DNA of 64,000 nucleotides from Actinoalloteichus hymeniacidonis. GTDB taxonomy: Bacteria > Actinomycetota > Actinomycetes > Mycobacteriales > Pseudonocardiaceae. How positions within the stretch are numbered: the stretch's first letter is position 1; each line of letters opens with the position of its first letter. The notes under the pieces were generated by a model that saw only the letters and a list, made by a program, of their open reading frames with translations, ran no database searches and had not been told where the DNA came from. Positions 43,966 through 52,259 of this stretch are shown here, piece by piece. Made by a program: the position numbers and the translations under genes. The stretch covers positions 5,208,001 to 5,272,000 of the forward strand of contig NZ_JACHIS010000001.1 of the NCBI RefSeq assembly GCF_014203365.1, written 5' to 3'.

Positions 43966-44777
43966 ACCAGTTCCTCTCCACCGTCAGCGGCAAGCTCGCC
44001 GAACGGTGGGTGACGACCCTGGTGCTACCGGGCGTGTTCTTCCTGCTGGCGGTGTTGTGCGCGGTTCGTCTGGGCCACGAGCAGGCTTTCGACATCGCCT
44101 CGGTGGCCGACTGGCTCGCCGCGCACGCCGACAGCGCCCCGATCGCACTCGCGGCCGTGGCGGTACTGCTGGGCGCGTCGGCAACGGCGATCGCCGCGCA
44201 GTCACTCGGCGGACTGGCCGAGGCGATCTGGACCCGGCCATGGCGCGGCCCGGCAGCCTGGATCGCGCGACCGCTGGTGTTCCTGCGCGGCAGGCGGTTC
44301 GACCGTGCGGCGGCGCGGGCCGAGGTGGACCCCGTCGCCGTCTACCGTCCCCGGCACCCGATGTGGGTCGGCGAACGGTTCCGACTTCTCGACACACGCA
44401 TCGCCGCGCAGTACCACGGTCTACGGCTCGGGCCGCTGTGGCCACGGCTCTGGCTGCTCCTGCCGGATACCGTCCGTGCCCCGGTGCAGGCGGCCGAATC
44501 GCGGCTGGTCGCGGCGCGCACGCTTTTCGGCTGGGGTGTGCTCTACCTCGGTCTTGGCGCATGGTGGTATCCGGCGGCGATCCTCGGTCTCGTCGCCGCC
44601 GTACTGGGGTGGGCGCGAACCCGAGCGGCCGTGGTCGCGGTCACCACCTGGATCGAGGCCACAGTGGACACCCATCTCGGCATGGTGTGCGAGGCACTCG
44701 GCCATGCCGTGCCCGAGTCGGGTATCACCAGGGAATTCGCCGCGTTGATCAATGATCGGCTGACCAAGGGCGACTGA
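43962..44777 (+). CDS. Membrane protein of the CHAT cluster
   Basis: 271 residues, not assigned to a named family. Hydrophobic segments are near 19-38 (VTTLVLPGVFFLLAVLCAV), 50-72 (PIALAAVAVLLGASATAIAA) and a pair at about 190-225 (LFGWGVLYLGLGAWWYPAAI onward). Between them is a basic cytoplasmic region with YRPRHPMWVGERF. The GTG start overlaps the stop of the Cys/His-rich protein gene, so the two are co-expressed opposite the TPR-CHAT gene. It may be a membrane effector or sensor for that system; this is inference from position. Confidence 0.7.
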   Translation: MNQFLSTVSGKLAERWVTTLVLPGVFFLLAVLCAVRLGHEQAFDIASVADWLAAHADSAPIALAAVAVLLGASATAIAAQSLGGLAEAIWTRPWRGPAAWIARPLVFLRGRRFDRAAARAEVDPVAVYRPRHPMWVGERFRLLDTRIAAQYHGLRLGPLWPRLWLLLPDTVRAPVQAAESRLVAARTLFGWGVLYLGLGAWWYPAAILGLVAAVLGWARTRAAVVAVTTWIEATVDTHLGMVCEALGHAVPESGITREFAALINDRLTKGD

Positions 44778-44917
44778 GCCCGGGCCCGTCGAAGTGGCCG
44801 CGTGACGGGCGCGGGCCACGCCATCGCCGCATCGAAGCGTTGTGCGATCGCAGTCCCGTCCGACCCAACAGTCGTCAGGCTCCTCGATTCCCTGTTCTAT
44901 CTACCGATCCACCGAAG

Positions 44918-44950
44918 TTGACCTTGACTTGGGTTGAGGTTCCACCATGT
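44918..44950 (+). promoter_or_regulatory. MerR-type promoter
   Basis: A -35-like TTGACC (44918-44923) is followed by the dyad ACCTTGACTTGGGTTGAGGT (44921-44940), with ACCT/AGGT ends and inner AC/GT matches, then TTCCACCAT. The long (about 19 bp) spacing between TTGACC and the putative -10 and the ACCT...AGGT dyad are typical of MerR/SoxR-family activated promoters. It drives the NTF2-like gene at 44955; no MerR gene is in the window. Confidence 0.6.
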
Positions 44951-44954
44951 CGGT

Positions 44955-45377
44955 ATGAACCCTGCGGACGAGCAAGAGATCCGGAACATTCTGGCCAGGT
45001 ACACCGGCCTGTGGATCGAGCATGAGATGGCGGGGTGGGGCCGGTTGTTCAGCGCGAACTCCGATTTCATCACCCATCGCGGGGTTTGGTGGCGGTCGCG
45101 CAGCGAGAACGTGGCGGGACATCAGGACATACCCGCCGCCGTGATTGCGCAGAAGGCGAGCTATCAACAGGAGATCGTGAGTCTGCGCGCCATCACCGCC
45201 GATGTCGCGATCGTCCACACCGAGTGGAGCTGGCCGAATCACGTTCCCATCGACGGCACAGAACCCGAAGACCGCCGTGGACTCATCACCTTGGTGCTGG
45301 CACGAGGTCAAGGCGGCTGGCTGATCGAGGCAGCCCACAACACCCGCCTGGACGGGCTGGAAACTCGTTCCGACTAA
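44955..45377 (+). CDS. SgcJ/EcaC-like NTF2-fold protein
   Basis: 140 residues. The NTF2-like fold of the SgcJ family is visible as EIRNILARYTGLWIEHEMAGWGRLF at the first helix, the FITHRGVWWRSR core, and IVHTEWSW followed by LITLVLARGQGGWLIEAAHN. The family includes cyclase- and isomerase-like proteins in antibiotic clusters and many stand-alone proteins. The MerR-type promoter just upstream suggests induction by a small molecule or redox signal. The ATG at 44955 begins the fold. A hairpin follows. Confidence 0.8.
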   Translation: MNPADEQEIRNILARYTGLWIEHEMAGWGRLFSANSDFITHRGVWWRSRSENVAGHQDIPAAVIAQKASYQQEIVSLRAITADVAIVHTEWSWPNHVPIDGTEPEDRRGLITLVLARGQGGWLIEAAHNTRLDGLETRSD

Positions 45378-45388
45378 GACGACGAGCA

Positions 45389-45422
45389 ACCCTGCGAGCG
45401 CGTGCCCGTGGTCGCAGGGTTC
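45389..45422. terminator. Terminator-like hairpin between convergent genes
   Basis: AACCCTGCGA (45389-45398) and TCGCAGGGTT (45413-45422) form a perfect 10-bp stem with a 14-base loop. It lies after the NTF2-like gene and before the convergent end of the biosynthetic operon. No T-run. Confidence 0.5.
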
Positions 45423-45514
45423 GACGTCAGCCGCCCGCCAACCCGACTTCTCCAGGTCCCTTCCCTGCGGTGCTGGCGTGTGGGTGTCGGCGACCGTCGT
45501 GGATCAGGCGCGCG

Positions 45515-45799
45515 TCACATCGCATCCTTCGTGGCTTCAGCCAGCACGCGGGAGAGGCCGCCCGCCGTCGGGTTCTCCAGGATGGTGCGCACCGGCACCC
45601 GCAGTCCCAGCTCGCTCCGCAATCTCGCCGCCATCCGAACCGCGAGCATCGAATGCCCGCCCAGCGCGAAGAAGTCGGCGTCGGCATCGACCCGCGGCAC
45701 GCCGAAGAGCTCGCACCAGACCGAGGCGACAACGGTCGCGACCTCGGCGGATCGGGTTTCGCTATCGGAGGTCACGATGTTCTCCTCGGGTGCGCTCAC
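45515..45799 (-). CDS. Peptidyl carrier protein
   Basis: 94 residues with the carrier fold. The phosphopantetheine serine is in DFFALGGHSMLAVRM. The GGHS core is of the peptidyl carrier type. It is the last gene of the operon and overlaps the C-PCP gene by 4 bp (ATGA). As the lone A domain gene (47583) has no carrier of its own, this or the carrier of the C-PCP protein is its likely acceptor. The HTH-free acidic N-terminus is about 15 residues. Confidence 0.92.
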   Translation of the reverse strand: MSAPEENIVTSDSETRSAEVATVVASVWCELFGVPRVDADADFFALGGHSMLAVRMAARLRSELGLRVPVRTILENPTAGGLSRVLAEATKDAM

Positions 45800-47586
45800 T
45801 CGCCGGTCCCCTGTCTGTTCCGTCGTTGCTGCAACCGGTTCCGGCGGTCACGCAGCCGCGCTCGTGCCTGGTTCGCCGGTTCCGCCACCGGTTGTTCCGG
45901 GCGGGAGCCGCCTGCCAGTTGTCGCGCGAGTGCGGTGATCGTCGGGAACTCCAGCAGGGACACCAGCGAGGTCCGCACCCCGATCCGAGCACCGATCAGG
46001 GTGTGCACGGTGGCCAGTGCGAACGAGGTGCCACCGAGATCGAAGAAGTTCTCGTCGAGGCCGACGTCCTCGCGGGCCAGTACCTCACGCCAGATCCGGG
46101 CGAGGTTCTGCTCCATCTCGGCGAGGTCCGACGCCGGGAGATCAAGATGGGCGGCCGGCGTCGGTGTCGGGGCCTGCGGCGGAGGTGGCACCGGTTGCGG
46201 TGGGCGCGCGGCCGGACCGGGCAAGGTTCGGATCGGCGTCGCCGGGTCCGCGACCGCCCCGACGAGCAGCTGTACGAATCCCTCGGCCATCCCGGCGATC
46301 GTGGTCGGATCGAACAGGTCGGTCCGGTAGGTGATCGTCAGATCGAAGTCGTCGGGGGCCTCGGGCGACCGGAAGATCATCAGGTCGATGTCGACCTTCG
46401 CCCCGGTCGGCGGCAGATCGATTGGAGTGGCGCGCAGCCCGGAGAGGTGTGGGCGCACGATCGGATCCGGTTCGAAGGAGAAGAACGTCTGGACCAGCGG
46501 GGCGTGGCCGGGATCGCGGTCGGGCGCGAGTTCCTCGGCGAGCTGCTCCATCGTGACGTCCCGGTAGGTCAGGATGTCCAGCAGCTCCGACTGGACCGAC
46601 CGGCAGAGCTCGGCGAAACTTCGGTCCCCGTGCGCCTCGACGAGAACCGGGAGGGTGGTGGCGAAGAACCCGATCATGCTGTCCAACTCGGCGCGGTCGC
46701 GGGCACTCACCGGGACGCCGACCAGCACGTCCGCAACGCCCGCCAAGCGCGAGAGGAGCACGCCGTAGGCGCTGAGGGCCAGCACGAACGGCGTCACCCG
46801 CAGCTCCTGCGCCAAGCGCAGGGCCGGACCCATCACCGCCGCGCCGAGCACCTGCCGATGGTTGCCGCCGTGCGAACCGGCGACCGCCGGACGGGGCCGG
46901 TCGGTCGGCAGACGCAGCACGGTCGGAATCCCGGACAACCGCTCCCGCCACCGGTCGAGCTGTTCGGTGTCCACTGGTCGGGTTCGCTGCCAGCTTGCGT
47001 AGTCGACGAACCGCAGGGCAGGCGCCGCGCATTCGGGGGCACCGGTGTATCCCTCGGCCAGTTCGTCGAAGAAGACCTGGAGCGACGGACCGTCCGAGAC
47101 CAGTTGGTGCATCGTGACGACCAGCAGGTGTCTCTCGGGCTCCACGACGAGTAACCGGGTGCGCAGCAGCGGCCCGCGCTCCAGATCGAAGGGCTCGTCG
47201 GCCCACGCCTGAGCGCGTCGCAGCGCCTCGGCGTCGGCCGGTTCCTCAGCGGCCGGTTCGGCGGTACCCAGCGCGACGACCGGTAACGCGATATCCGGAT
47301 CGCCGATCCGTTGGACCGGTTCGAACGGCGGCTCGGTGTTGGGTGCGAAGGTCGTCCGCAGCGCAGCGTGCCGCGTGACGACCCGCGTGATGGCGCGGCG
47401 CAGTGCCTGCACGTCGAGCGGGCCCTCCAGCCGGACGGCCACCGTGATGTTGTACATCGGAGTGCCCGGTTGCAGCAGTTCCGCCAGGTACAGCGCCCGC
47501 TGAGCACCGGACAGCGGTAGTCCTACCGCCGCCCCGCCCAGCGCCGGGATGCTGTCCGATCCCGCCGGGACGACCCTTTCGATCAC
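45796..47586 (-). CDS. NRPS condensation domain-PCP protein with altered active site
   Basis: 596 residues. The condensation domain (about 20-455) starts LSGAQRALYLAELLQPGTPM and has the DFG-region equivalent and GFFATTLPVLV latch. The catalytic HHxxxDG motif reads HQLVSDG (His160, Gln161, Gly166): the second, catalytic His is Gln. A Pro-rich linker leads to a PCP with intact NFFDLGGTSF. Without the His, peptide-bond formation by the usual route is doubtful. It overlaps the A domain gene upstream and the PCP gene downstream by 4 bp each. Confidence 0.9.
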   Translation of the reverse strand: MIERVVPAGSDSIPALGGAAVGLPLSGAQRALYLAELLQPGTPMYNITVAVRLEGPLDVQALRRAITRVVTRHAALRTTFAPNTEPPFEPVQRIGDPDIALPVVALGTAEPAAEEPADAEALRRAQAWADEPFDLERGPLLRTRLLVVEPERHLLVVTMHQLVSDGPSLQVFFDELAEGYTGAPECAAPALRFVDYASWQRTRPVDTEQLDRWRERLSGIPTVLRLPTDRPRPAVAGSHGGNHRQVLGAAVMGPALRLAQELRVTPFVLALSAYGVLLSRLAGVADVLVGVPVSARDRAELDSMIGFFATTLPVLVEAHGDRSFAELCRSVQSELLDILTYRDVTMEQLAEELAPDRDPGHAPLVQTFFSFEPDPIVRPHLSGLRATPIDLPPTGAKVDIDLMIFRSPEAPDDFDLTITYRTDLFDPTTIAGMAEGFVQLLVGAVADPATPIRTLPGPAARPPQPVPPPPQAPTPTPAAHLDLPASDLAEMEQNLARIWREVLAREDVGLDENFFDLGGTSFALATVHTLIGARIGVRTSLVSLLEFPTITALARQLAGGSRPEQPVAEPANQARARLRDRRNRLQQRRNRQGTGE

Positions 47587-49169
47587 GCTGCTCCCCCGCC
47601 CGCTGCCGACACCTGTTCCTCGGCGACCAAGGCGAGCCGGTCGACCTTCCCGCTGGGCGTGCGCGGCAGGGAATCGACGACGTCGACCCGCACCGGAACC
47701 ATGTAGGCGGGCAGCCGGTCGCGCAGCTGCGCGAGCAGACCCGCTGTCCAGGTCGAGGTGTCGGCGGGCGCCGATTTCGGAATGAGGAACGCACGCAGGT
47801 TCCGATCCTCGGCAGCGGAGCCCGCGACCACCACCACGGCCTGCGCCACCGAGGGGTCGGCGGCCAGTGCGCTCTCGATCTCGCCGAGCTCGATACGGAA
47901 ACCCCGCACCTTGACCTGGGTGTCCTGTCGACCGAGGAATTCCAGAAGACCGTCGGGCAGAACGCGGCCGAGATCACCGCTGCGATAGGCGGGCACGGCC
48001 GGATCCAGCGGATCGGTGCGGTAGCTGAGCGCCGTTCGCTCGGGGAGGTTGAGATAGCCGGGTCCGACGGCGGCGCCGGTGATCCACAGTTCACCCACCT
48101 CGCCGTCCGGAACCGGCGTGCCATCGGGGTCACACACCCGGATGCCGGTGTCGGTGATCGGCCGACCGATCGAGGGCAGGTCCGGCCAGCCGGCCACGTC
48201 GGCGGGCAACTCGTGCCAGGTGGCGACGTGGGTCTCGGTGGTGCCCCACTGGTTGACCAGCCTGCAGTCCGGCAGCCGGGTGAACATCGCCCGGATCGTC
48301 GCCGTCGACTGCACCTGCTCCCCCGAGGTGAGGATCTCGCGCAACGGATGTCGTTGCGGGGTCACCTCGTCGGCGAAGAGCGCGAGCGACTGGATCATCA
48401 CGAAGGGCACGAAGAGCCGGTTGATCCGTTCGCGTTCGATGAGATCCCAGAGCAGCTGCGGATCCAGGCGCTCGTCCTCGTCGCAGCAGATCACCGTGCC
48501 GCCCGCGCCGAGGGTGGGCAGCACCTCCTGATAGGTCACATCGAAGGAGGCCGGGGCGAACTGCAGCGTCCGGTCGCCCGCGCCGCAACCGCTGGCCTCG
48601 GTCTGCCAGGACACCAGGTTGGCCAGGTTGCGATGGGTATAACGCACGCCCTTGGGGCGGCCGGTGGATCCGGAGGTGTAGACGAGGTATGCGTCCGCGT
48701 CCTCGTTCACCTCCGGAGCCTCGAAGGGTGCGAGGGGCGCCGGTTGCAGTGCGGTTCGGGCGCAGGCATAGCCCAACCTCCGATCGGTGAGGACGGTGGT
48801 GAAACCGCCCAGCCGGTCGAGAGGACCCTGATGGCCGATCACCAGCCCCACCCCGGCGTCGGCACACATGAACCGCAGCCGCTCGGCCGGATATCCGACG
48901 TCCAGCGGAACGGCGACGCAACCGGACCGCAGCAGTCCCACCAGCGTCACGATCAGATCCACCGACCGCTCCAGGTGGACGCCGACGGCTGTGCCGCCGA
49001 CGGCGCCGAGCTGGACGACCCGCGCCGCGACCTGCGCGGACCGCTCCCACAGGGTGCGATAGTCGATGGCCTCGTCTGCCGAACGCACCGCCTCGGCCTC
49101 CGGGGTCCGACGCACTCGCTCGGCGACCGCACGCAGCTCGGGCACCGTCGGGTCGGGGTCGGGACTCAT
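47583..49169 (-). CDS. Stand-alone NRPS adenylation domain
   Basis: 528 residues. Core motifs are intact: A3 YTSGSTGRPKGV, A4 FDVTYQEV, A5 NQWGTTETHV, A7 YRSGDLGRV, A8 GRQDTQVKVRGFRIELGEIE and A10 PRTPSGKVDR with its Lys. A4 supplies the Asp expected for an alpha-amino group, and positions 235, 236 and 239 read D, V, Q; the substrate is not predicted here. No carrier domain is fused, so it loads one of the two following PCPs in trans. ATG at 49169 in ATGA overlap with the upstream gene. Confidence 0.92.
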   Translation of the reverse strand: MSPDPDPTVPELRAVAERVRRTPEAEAVRSADEAIDYRTLWERSAQVAARVVQLGAVGGTAVGVHLERSVDLIVTLVGLLRSGCVAVPLDVGYPAERLRFMCADAGVGLVIGHQGPLDRLGGFTTVLTDRRLGYACARTALQPAPLAPFEAPEVNEDADAYLVYTSGSTGRPKGVRYTHRNLANLVSWQTEASGCGAGDRTLQFAPASFDVTYQEVLPTLGAGGTVICCDEDERLDPQLLWDLIERERINRLFVPFVMIQSLALFADEVTPQRHPLREILTSGEQVQSTATIRAMFTRLPDCRLVNQWGTTETHVATWHELPADVAGWPDLPSIGRPITDTGIRVCDPDGTPVPDGEVGELWITGAAVGPGYLNLPERTALSYRTDPLDPAVPAYRSGDLGRVLPDGLLEFLGRQDTQVKVRGFRIELGEIESALAADPSVAQAVVVVAGSAAEDRNLRAFLIPKSAPADTSTWTAGLLAQLRDRLPAYMVPVRVDVVDSLPRTPSGKVDRLALVAEEQVSAAGGGAA

Positions 49170-50560
49170 TTGCGCCACTCCTCGGTTGTCGCCCGGCACA
49201 ACGTGATCCGGTGCGGTCGCTCCGCGCGCAGCAGGACGCGGTTGAGCTCGTGCTCGATCTCGGCCGCCTGCCTCGGCCCTGGTTCGTCCACCGCGACGTT
49301 CAACCCGTAGCGCAGTTCGTTGCGGTCGTCGCGATAGACGGTGGTGGCGGCGTGCCGCACGCCGGGCACGCCTGCGGCGATCCGGCGGATGGAGGGCAGC
49401 CAGATCTTCTCGCCGCCGATGACGACCGAATCGCCCGAGCGGCCCCGGAAGAAGTGGTAGCCCTCGTCGTCGATATCGAAGCGGTCGCCGGTGCCGACGG
49501 TGCCCTCGGTGTTGGGTGCGCCGCCGGGAAGTCGTCGGCGCAGCACGGTGTCTGACTCGACGACGAGTTCGGCGCCCGGTCCGTCGCCCGCGAAGTCACG
49601 TAGGTAGGTGCGCACGCCCGGTAGGGGCACTCCGACGGAACCCCAGCGGTGGGCGGGCTCGCGGTGGGCGGCCAACGTCGTGACCCTCGGACCGGCCTCG
49701 GTGAGGCCGTAGGTGAGGTAGAGCTCTTGCTGCGGACCGTCGGCCAGCAGCGCACCGACGTGGGTCGGTTCCAGGGCATCGCCGCCGACGGTGAGCACCC
49801 GCAGGTCGACCGGCCCGTCGAGCGGTTCCCCCGCGAGCCGCACCGCCGCGCTGGGAGTCAGTGCGGACACCGTGACGTCGTGGCCGCGAATGGTCTCTGC
49901 GAAGGATCGGGGTGTGAACGGCGGTCCGGAGACGACCAGCCGCGAACCCCGCACGAATGCGGCCAAAGCCTGCGCGACCAGACCATAGGAGTAGTACAGC
50001 GGCAGCGACACCAGGACGGTGTCATCCGCGCGTTGGCCGATGGCGGCGGCGTGCCGCTCGGCGTTGCGCAGCAGCGCGTCGACGCCGTGCAGGCAGCCGG
50101 TGCCGATTCCGGAGGTGCCGGAGGTCATCAGGACGACCTCGCCCGGCTGGTAGCGCGTGGCCGTGGCCCACTCCCGGCCCGGGAGCACCGCCTCGCAGCG
50201 GCCGCCGAGTGGATGTGTCGTCGTCGCGTCGTATCGCGCCGGGTCGATTCGGGGCGCGATCAGGGCCGCGCCGCCGAGCCTGCCGCCGATCTCGGTGATC
50301 CGCCGCGCGCCCGCGCCCGGTGGGAGCAACACCGGAACCGCGCCCGCGAGCAGCACGCCGAAGAAGGCGGCGAGGGTGATCTCGCTGTTGGGCATGGCGA
50401 TCAGCACCGGCGAACCGGGCGGCAGCCCCAGCGCGGCGATCGCGTCCACGACGGCCTCGCAGTCGGAGGTGCCCGCGCCCGGCTCGACGGCGGAAACAGA
50501 GCCGTTCAGAAAGGCCAGTACCTCGGCGCGGTCCGGGATACCGGTCCCGGTCGGCCTCAC
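49166..50560 (-). CDS. Acyl-ligase-like (ANL) protein lacking catalytic Lys
   Basis: 464 residues of the acyl-CoA/AMP-ligase superfamily, recognisable by PGSPVLIAMPNS, LMTSGTSGIGTGCL, SLPLYYSYGL, LTYGLTEAGPRV, TGDRFDI and the FRGRSGDSVVIGGEKI hinge. Two key elements are changed. The A3 loop lacks the PKG lysine, and the C-terminus reads LCRATTEEWRK where active enzymes have a pattern like LPRTSTGKWRR, so the A10 Lys is Glu. Adenylation activity is doubtful. GTG start in GTGA overlap with the gene upstream; longer frames overlap two other genes and were rejected. Confidence 0.82.
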   Translation of the reverse strand: MRPTGTGIPDRAEVLAFLNGSVSAVEPGAGTSDCEAVVDAIAALGLPPGSPVLIAMPNSEITLAAFFGVLLAGAVPVLLPPGAGARRITEIGGRLGGAALIAPRIDPARYDATTTHPLGGRCEAVLPGREWATATRYQPGEVVLMTSGTSGIGTGCLHGVDALLRNAERHAAAIGQRADDTVLVSLPLYYSYGLVAQALAAFVRGSRLVVSGPPFTPRSFAETIRGHDVTVSALTPSAAVRLAGEPLDGPVDLRVLTVGGDALEPTHVGALLADGPQQELYLTYGLTEAGPRVTTLAAHREPAHRWGSVGVPLPGVRTYLRDFAGDGPGAELVVESDTVLRRRLPGGAPNTEGTVGTGDRFDIDDEGYHFFRGRSGDSVVIGGEKIWLPSIRRIAAGVPGVRHAATTVYRDDRNELRYGLNVAVDEPGPRQAAEIEHELNRVLLRAERPHRITLCRATTEEWRK

Positions 50561-51129
50561 CGCCCCGCTCCCGCCGGACGCAGTCCCCGGGCCGCCTCGA
50601 TCAGGACGCCGTGCACGTGGTGTCCCCGCTGCGGATCGTGGTCGTGCACGGCGAGCACGACGTGGCTCACCGAAGCGGTCCGCAGCCAGTGTCGGGCCAT
50701 CGTCACCGCTGCGGGCACTCCCTCGGCCGGTTCGGTGGTGAGCACGAGGGTGGGCCCGCGCAGGCCGTGCACCATACAGACCAGGCTCAGCGGGCCGCCC
50801 GCGTTCGCCCCGGCGAACCGCAATGGAGAGACACGTCCGCTCGGTACCGCAGCGGCGATCGCCGACATCGTCGACACGGTGCTGTACGTGCTGATCAGGA
50901 TCAGGGCGGTGGTTCGGGCTGCCTGCAGCACATCGGGACGACCCTCGATCAATCGGTCGACGGCGGCGAGCACCGTCCAGGACGCCGGATCGGCGTAGAA
51001 GGAGGGAATCCGCCGGGGCGGGGGCGCCGTGGCGGGTCGGGTGAGCCGCACCGTGCCCAAGGTGGTCAGCGTGTCCTGCGATCGCGCCAGCAGTTCCTCG
51101 ATCGACGTCGACTCGTGGGGGTGTGTCAC
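50557..51129 (-). CDS. Half-length ketosynthase-like protein without Cys
   Basis: The 190-residue protein matches only the N-terminal half of beta-ketoacyl synthases or chain-length factors: SPLRFAGANAGGPLSLVCMV and LRGPTLVLTTEPAEGVPAAV, where active KSs have a TACSS nucleophile after the GP motif. No Cys stands there, and the His-containing C-terminal half is absent. It may partner the full KS encoded directly upstream (4-bp overlap, GTGA), like a chain-length factor or the KS-like proteins of coronafacic acid-type clusters. Confidence 0.7.
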   Translation of the reverse strand: MTHPHESTSIEELLARSQDTLTTLGTVRLTRPATAPPPRRIPSFYADPASWTVLAAVDRLIEGRPDVLQAARTTALILISTYSTVSTMSAIAAAVPSGRVSPLRFAGANAGGPLSLVCMVHGLRGPTLVLTTEPAEGVPAAVTMARHWLRTASVSHVVLAVHDHDPQRGHHVHGVLIEAARGLRPAGAGR

Positions 51130-52259
51130 GCGGGAACCTCCAGCGCGAGGCAGGTGGTGAAGCCACCGAAGCCGAGCGTGATGCTGAGACCCACCTCGCC
51201 GGTGTCCGGCAGTGGCGTGGCGGCGGTCGGCACCGGCAGCGGGAACTCCGGCGATACCGTGCGCAGACCCGGTATCGGTGGCACCCGCCGGTCCCGCAGG
51301 GCCAACAGCACGGCGATGGCCTCCAGGGCCCCGGTGGCGCCCAGGGTGTGGCCGAAGTTGCCCTTGGTGGCGAACACGATGGGGCCCGTCTCACCGGGGA
51401 AGGTGCGCGCCAGACCGCGACTCTCGGCCTCGTCGTTGACCGGCGTGCCGGAGCCGTGCGCGTTGACCACCACTACCTCGTCGATGCCTCGGCCTGCGGT
51501 GGAAAGCGCGGCGGTGACGGCTTGCACGATGGTGTCGCCGTCCGGATCCGGTGCCGTCGGGCCCGCGGCGTCGTTCGCCGATCCGGCGCCTGCCACTCGA
51601 CCTCGCACGCGAGCGGATCGGGCTCGGGCCGAGCCGGCTCGCTCCAACACGAGGAAGGCGGCTCCCTCGCCGAGGATCGTGCCGTCGTGGTCGGCGTCGA
51701 AGGCCCGCAGGGCGTGCGGCGACATGGTGCCGAGCGCGGAATGTCCGAGCCGTTTGGCCGGTGTCAGCACGTCCGCACCGCCGACGACGCAGCGATCCAA
51801 CTCGCCCTCGGCGATCAACGCGGCGCCGAGCAGGATCGCATCGGAGGCCGCCGAGCAGGCGGTGTTCACCAGCAGGGGCCTGCGCGCCATGCCCGACTCC
51901 GCCGCGAGTCCGATGCCCCAGCGGTCCAGCCGTTCGGGCGGGACGTCCAGGTGTGATCCGTAGCTGGTGCCCGCCACCAGCTGTAGCCCTGGATCGGTGA
52001 GGTCGAGTCCGGCGTCGGCCACCGCCGCCCGCAGGGCCCGCGCACCGAGTTCGTGCTGACGCCGTTCGGGACCGAGGTCCATCGGCAGGTCCGACAGGAT
52101 CGCCGCGTGGTCGTTGCGCAGTCGATGTTGGCTGGGCACCGGGATCATCCCCGTCGTACCGGCCAGCAGCGCCCGCCACACCTGATCCAGATCGGAGCCC
52201 AGCGCCGTGGACCAGGCCATTCCGGTGATCAGCACATCGTCGTCGCCGGTCACCACCAC
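51126..52259 (-). CDS. Beta-ketoacyl synthase (KAS II-like)
   Basis: 377 residues with the complete thiolase-fold triad: NTACSAAS (Cys135), NAHGSGTPVND (His268) and KGNFGHTLGATG (Lys299, His304). It should perform decarboxylative condensation on the cluster's ACP. It begins with GTG codons overlapping the stop of the FabZ-like gene (52259, 52256 or 52253; the last gives the GTGA overlap common in this operon). The half-length KS-like gene follows with overlap, so the pair may act as a heterodimer. Confidence 0.92.
   Translation of the reverse strand: MVVTGDDDVLITGMAWSTALGSDLDQVWRALLAGTTGMIPVPSQHRLRNDHAAILSDLPMDLGPERRQHELGARALRAAVADAGLDLTDPGLQLVAGTSYGSHLDVPPERLDRWGIGLAAESGMARRPLLVNTACSAASDAILLGAALIAEGELDRCVVGGADVLTPAKRLGHSALGTMSPHALRAFDADHDGTILGEGAAFLVLERAGSARARSARVRGRVAGAGSANDAAGPTAPDPDGDTIVQAVTAALSTAGRGIDEVVVVNAHGSGTPVNDEAESRGLARTFPGETGPIVFATKGNFGHTLGATGALEAIAVLLALRDRRVPPIPGLRTVSPEFPLPVPTAATPLPDTGEVGLSITLGFGGFTTCLALEVPA

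Noticed and set aside
50561-51394. N-terminal extension of the acyl-ligase-like gene
   Set aside because: It overlaps the KS-like and KS genes in another frame and lacks homology; the GTG at 50560 gives the regular 4-bp overlap.
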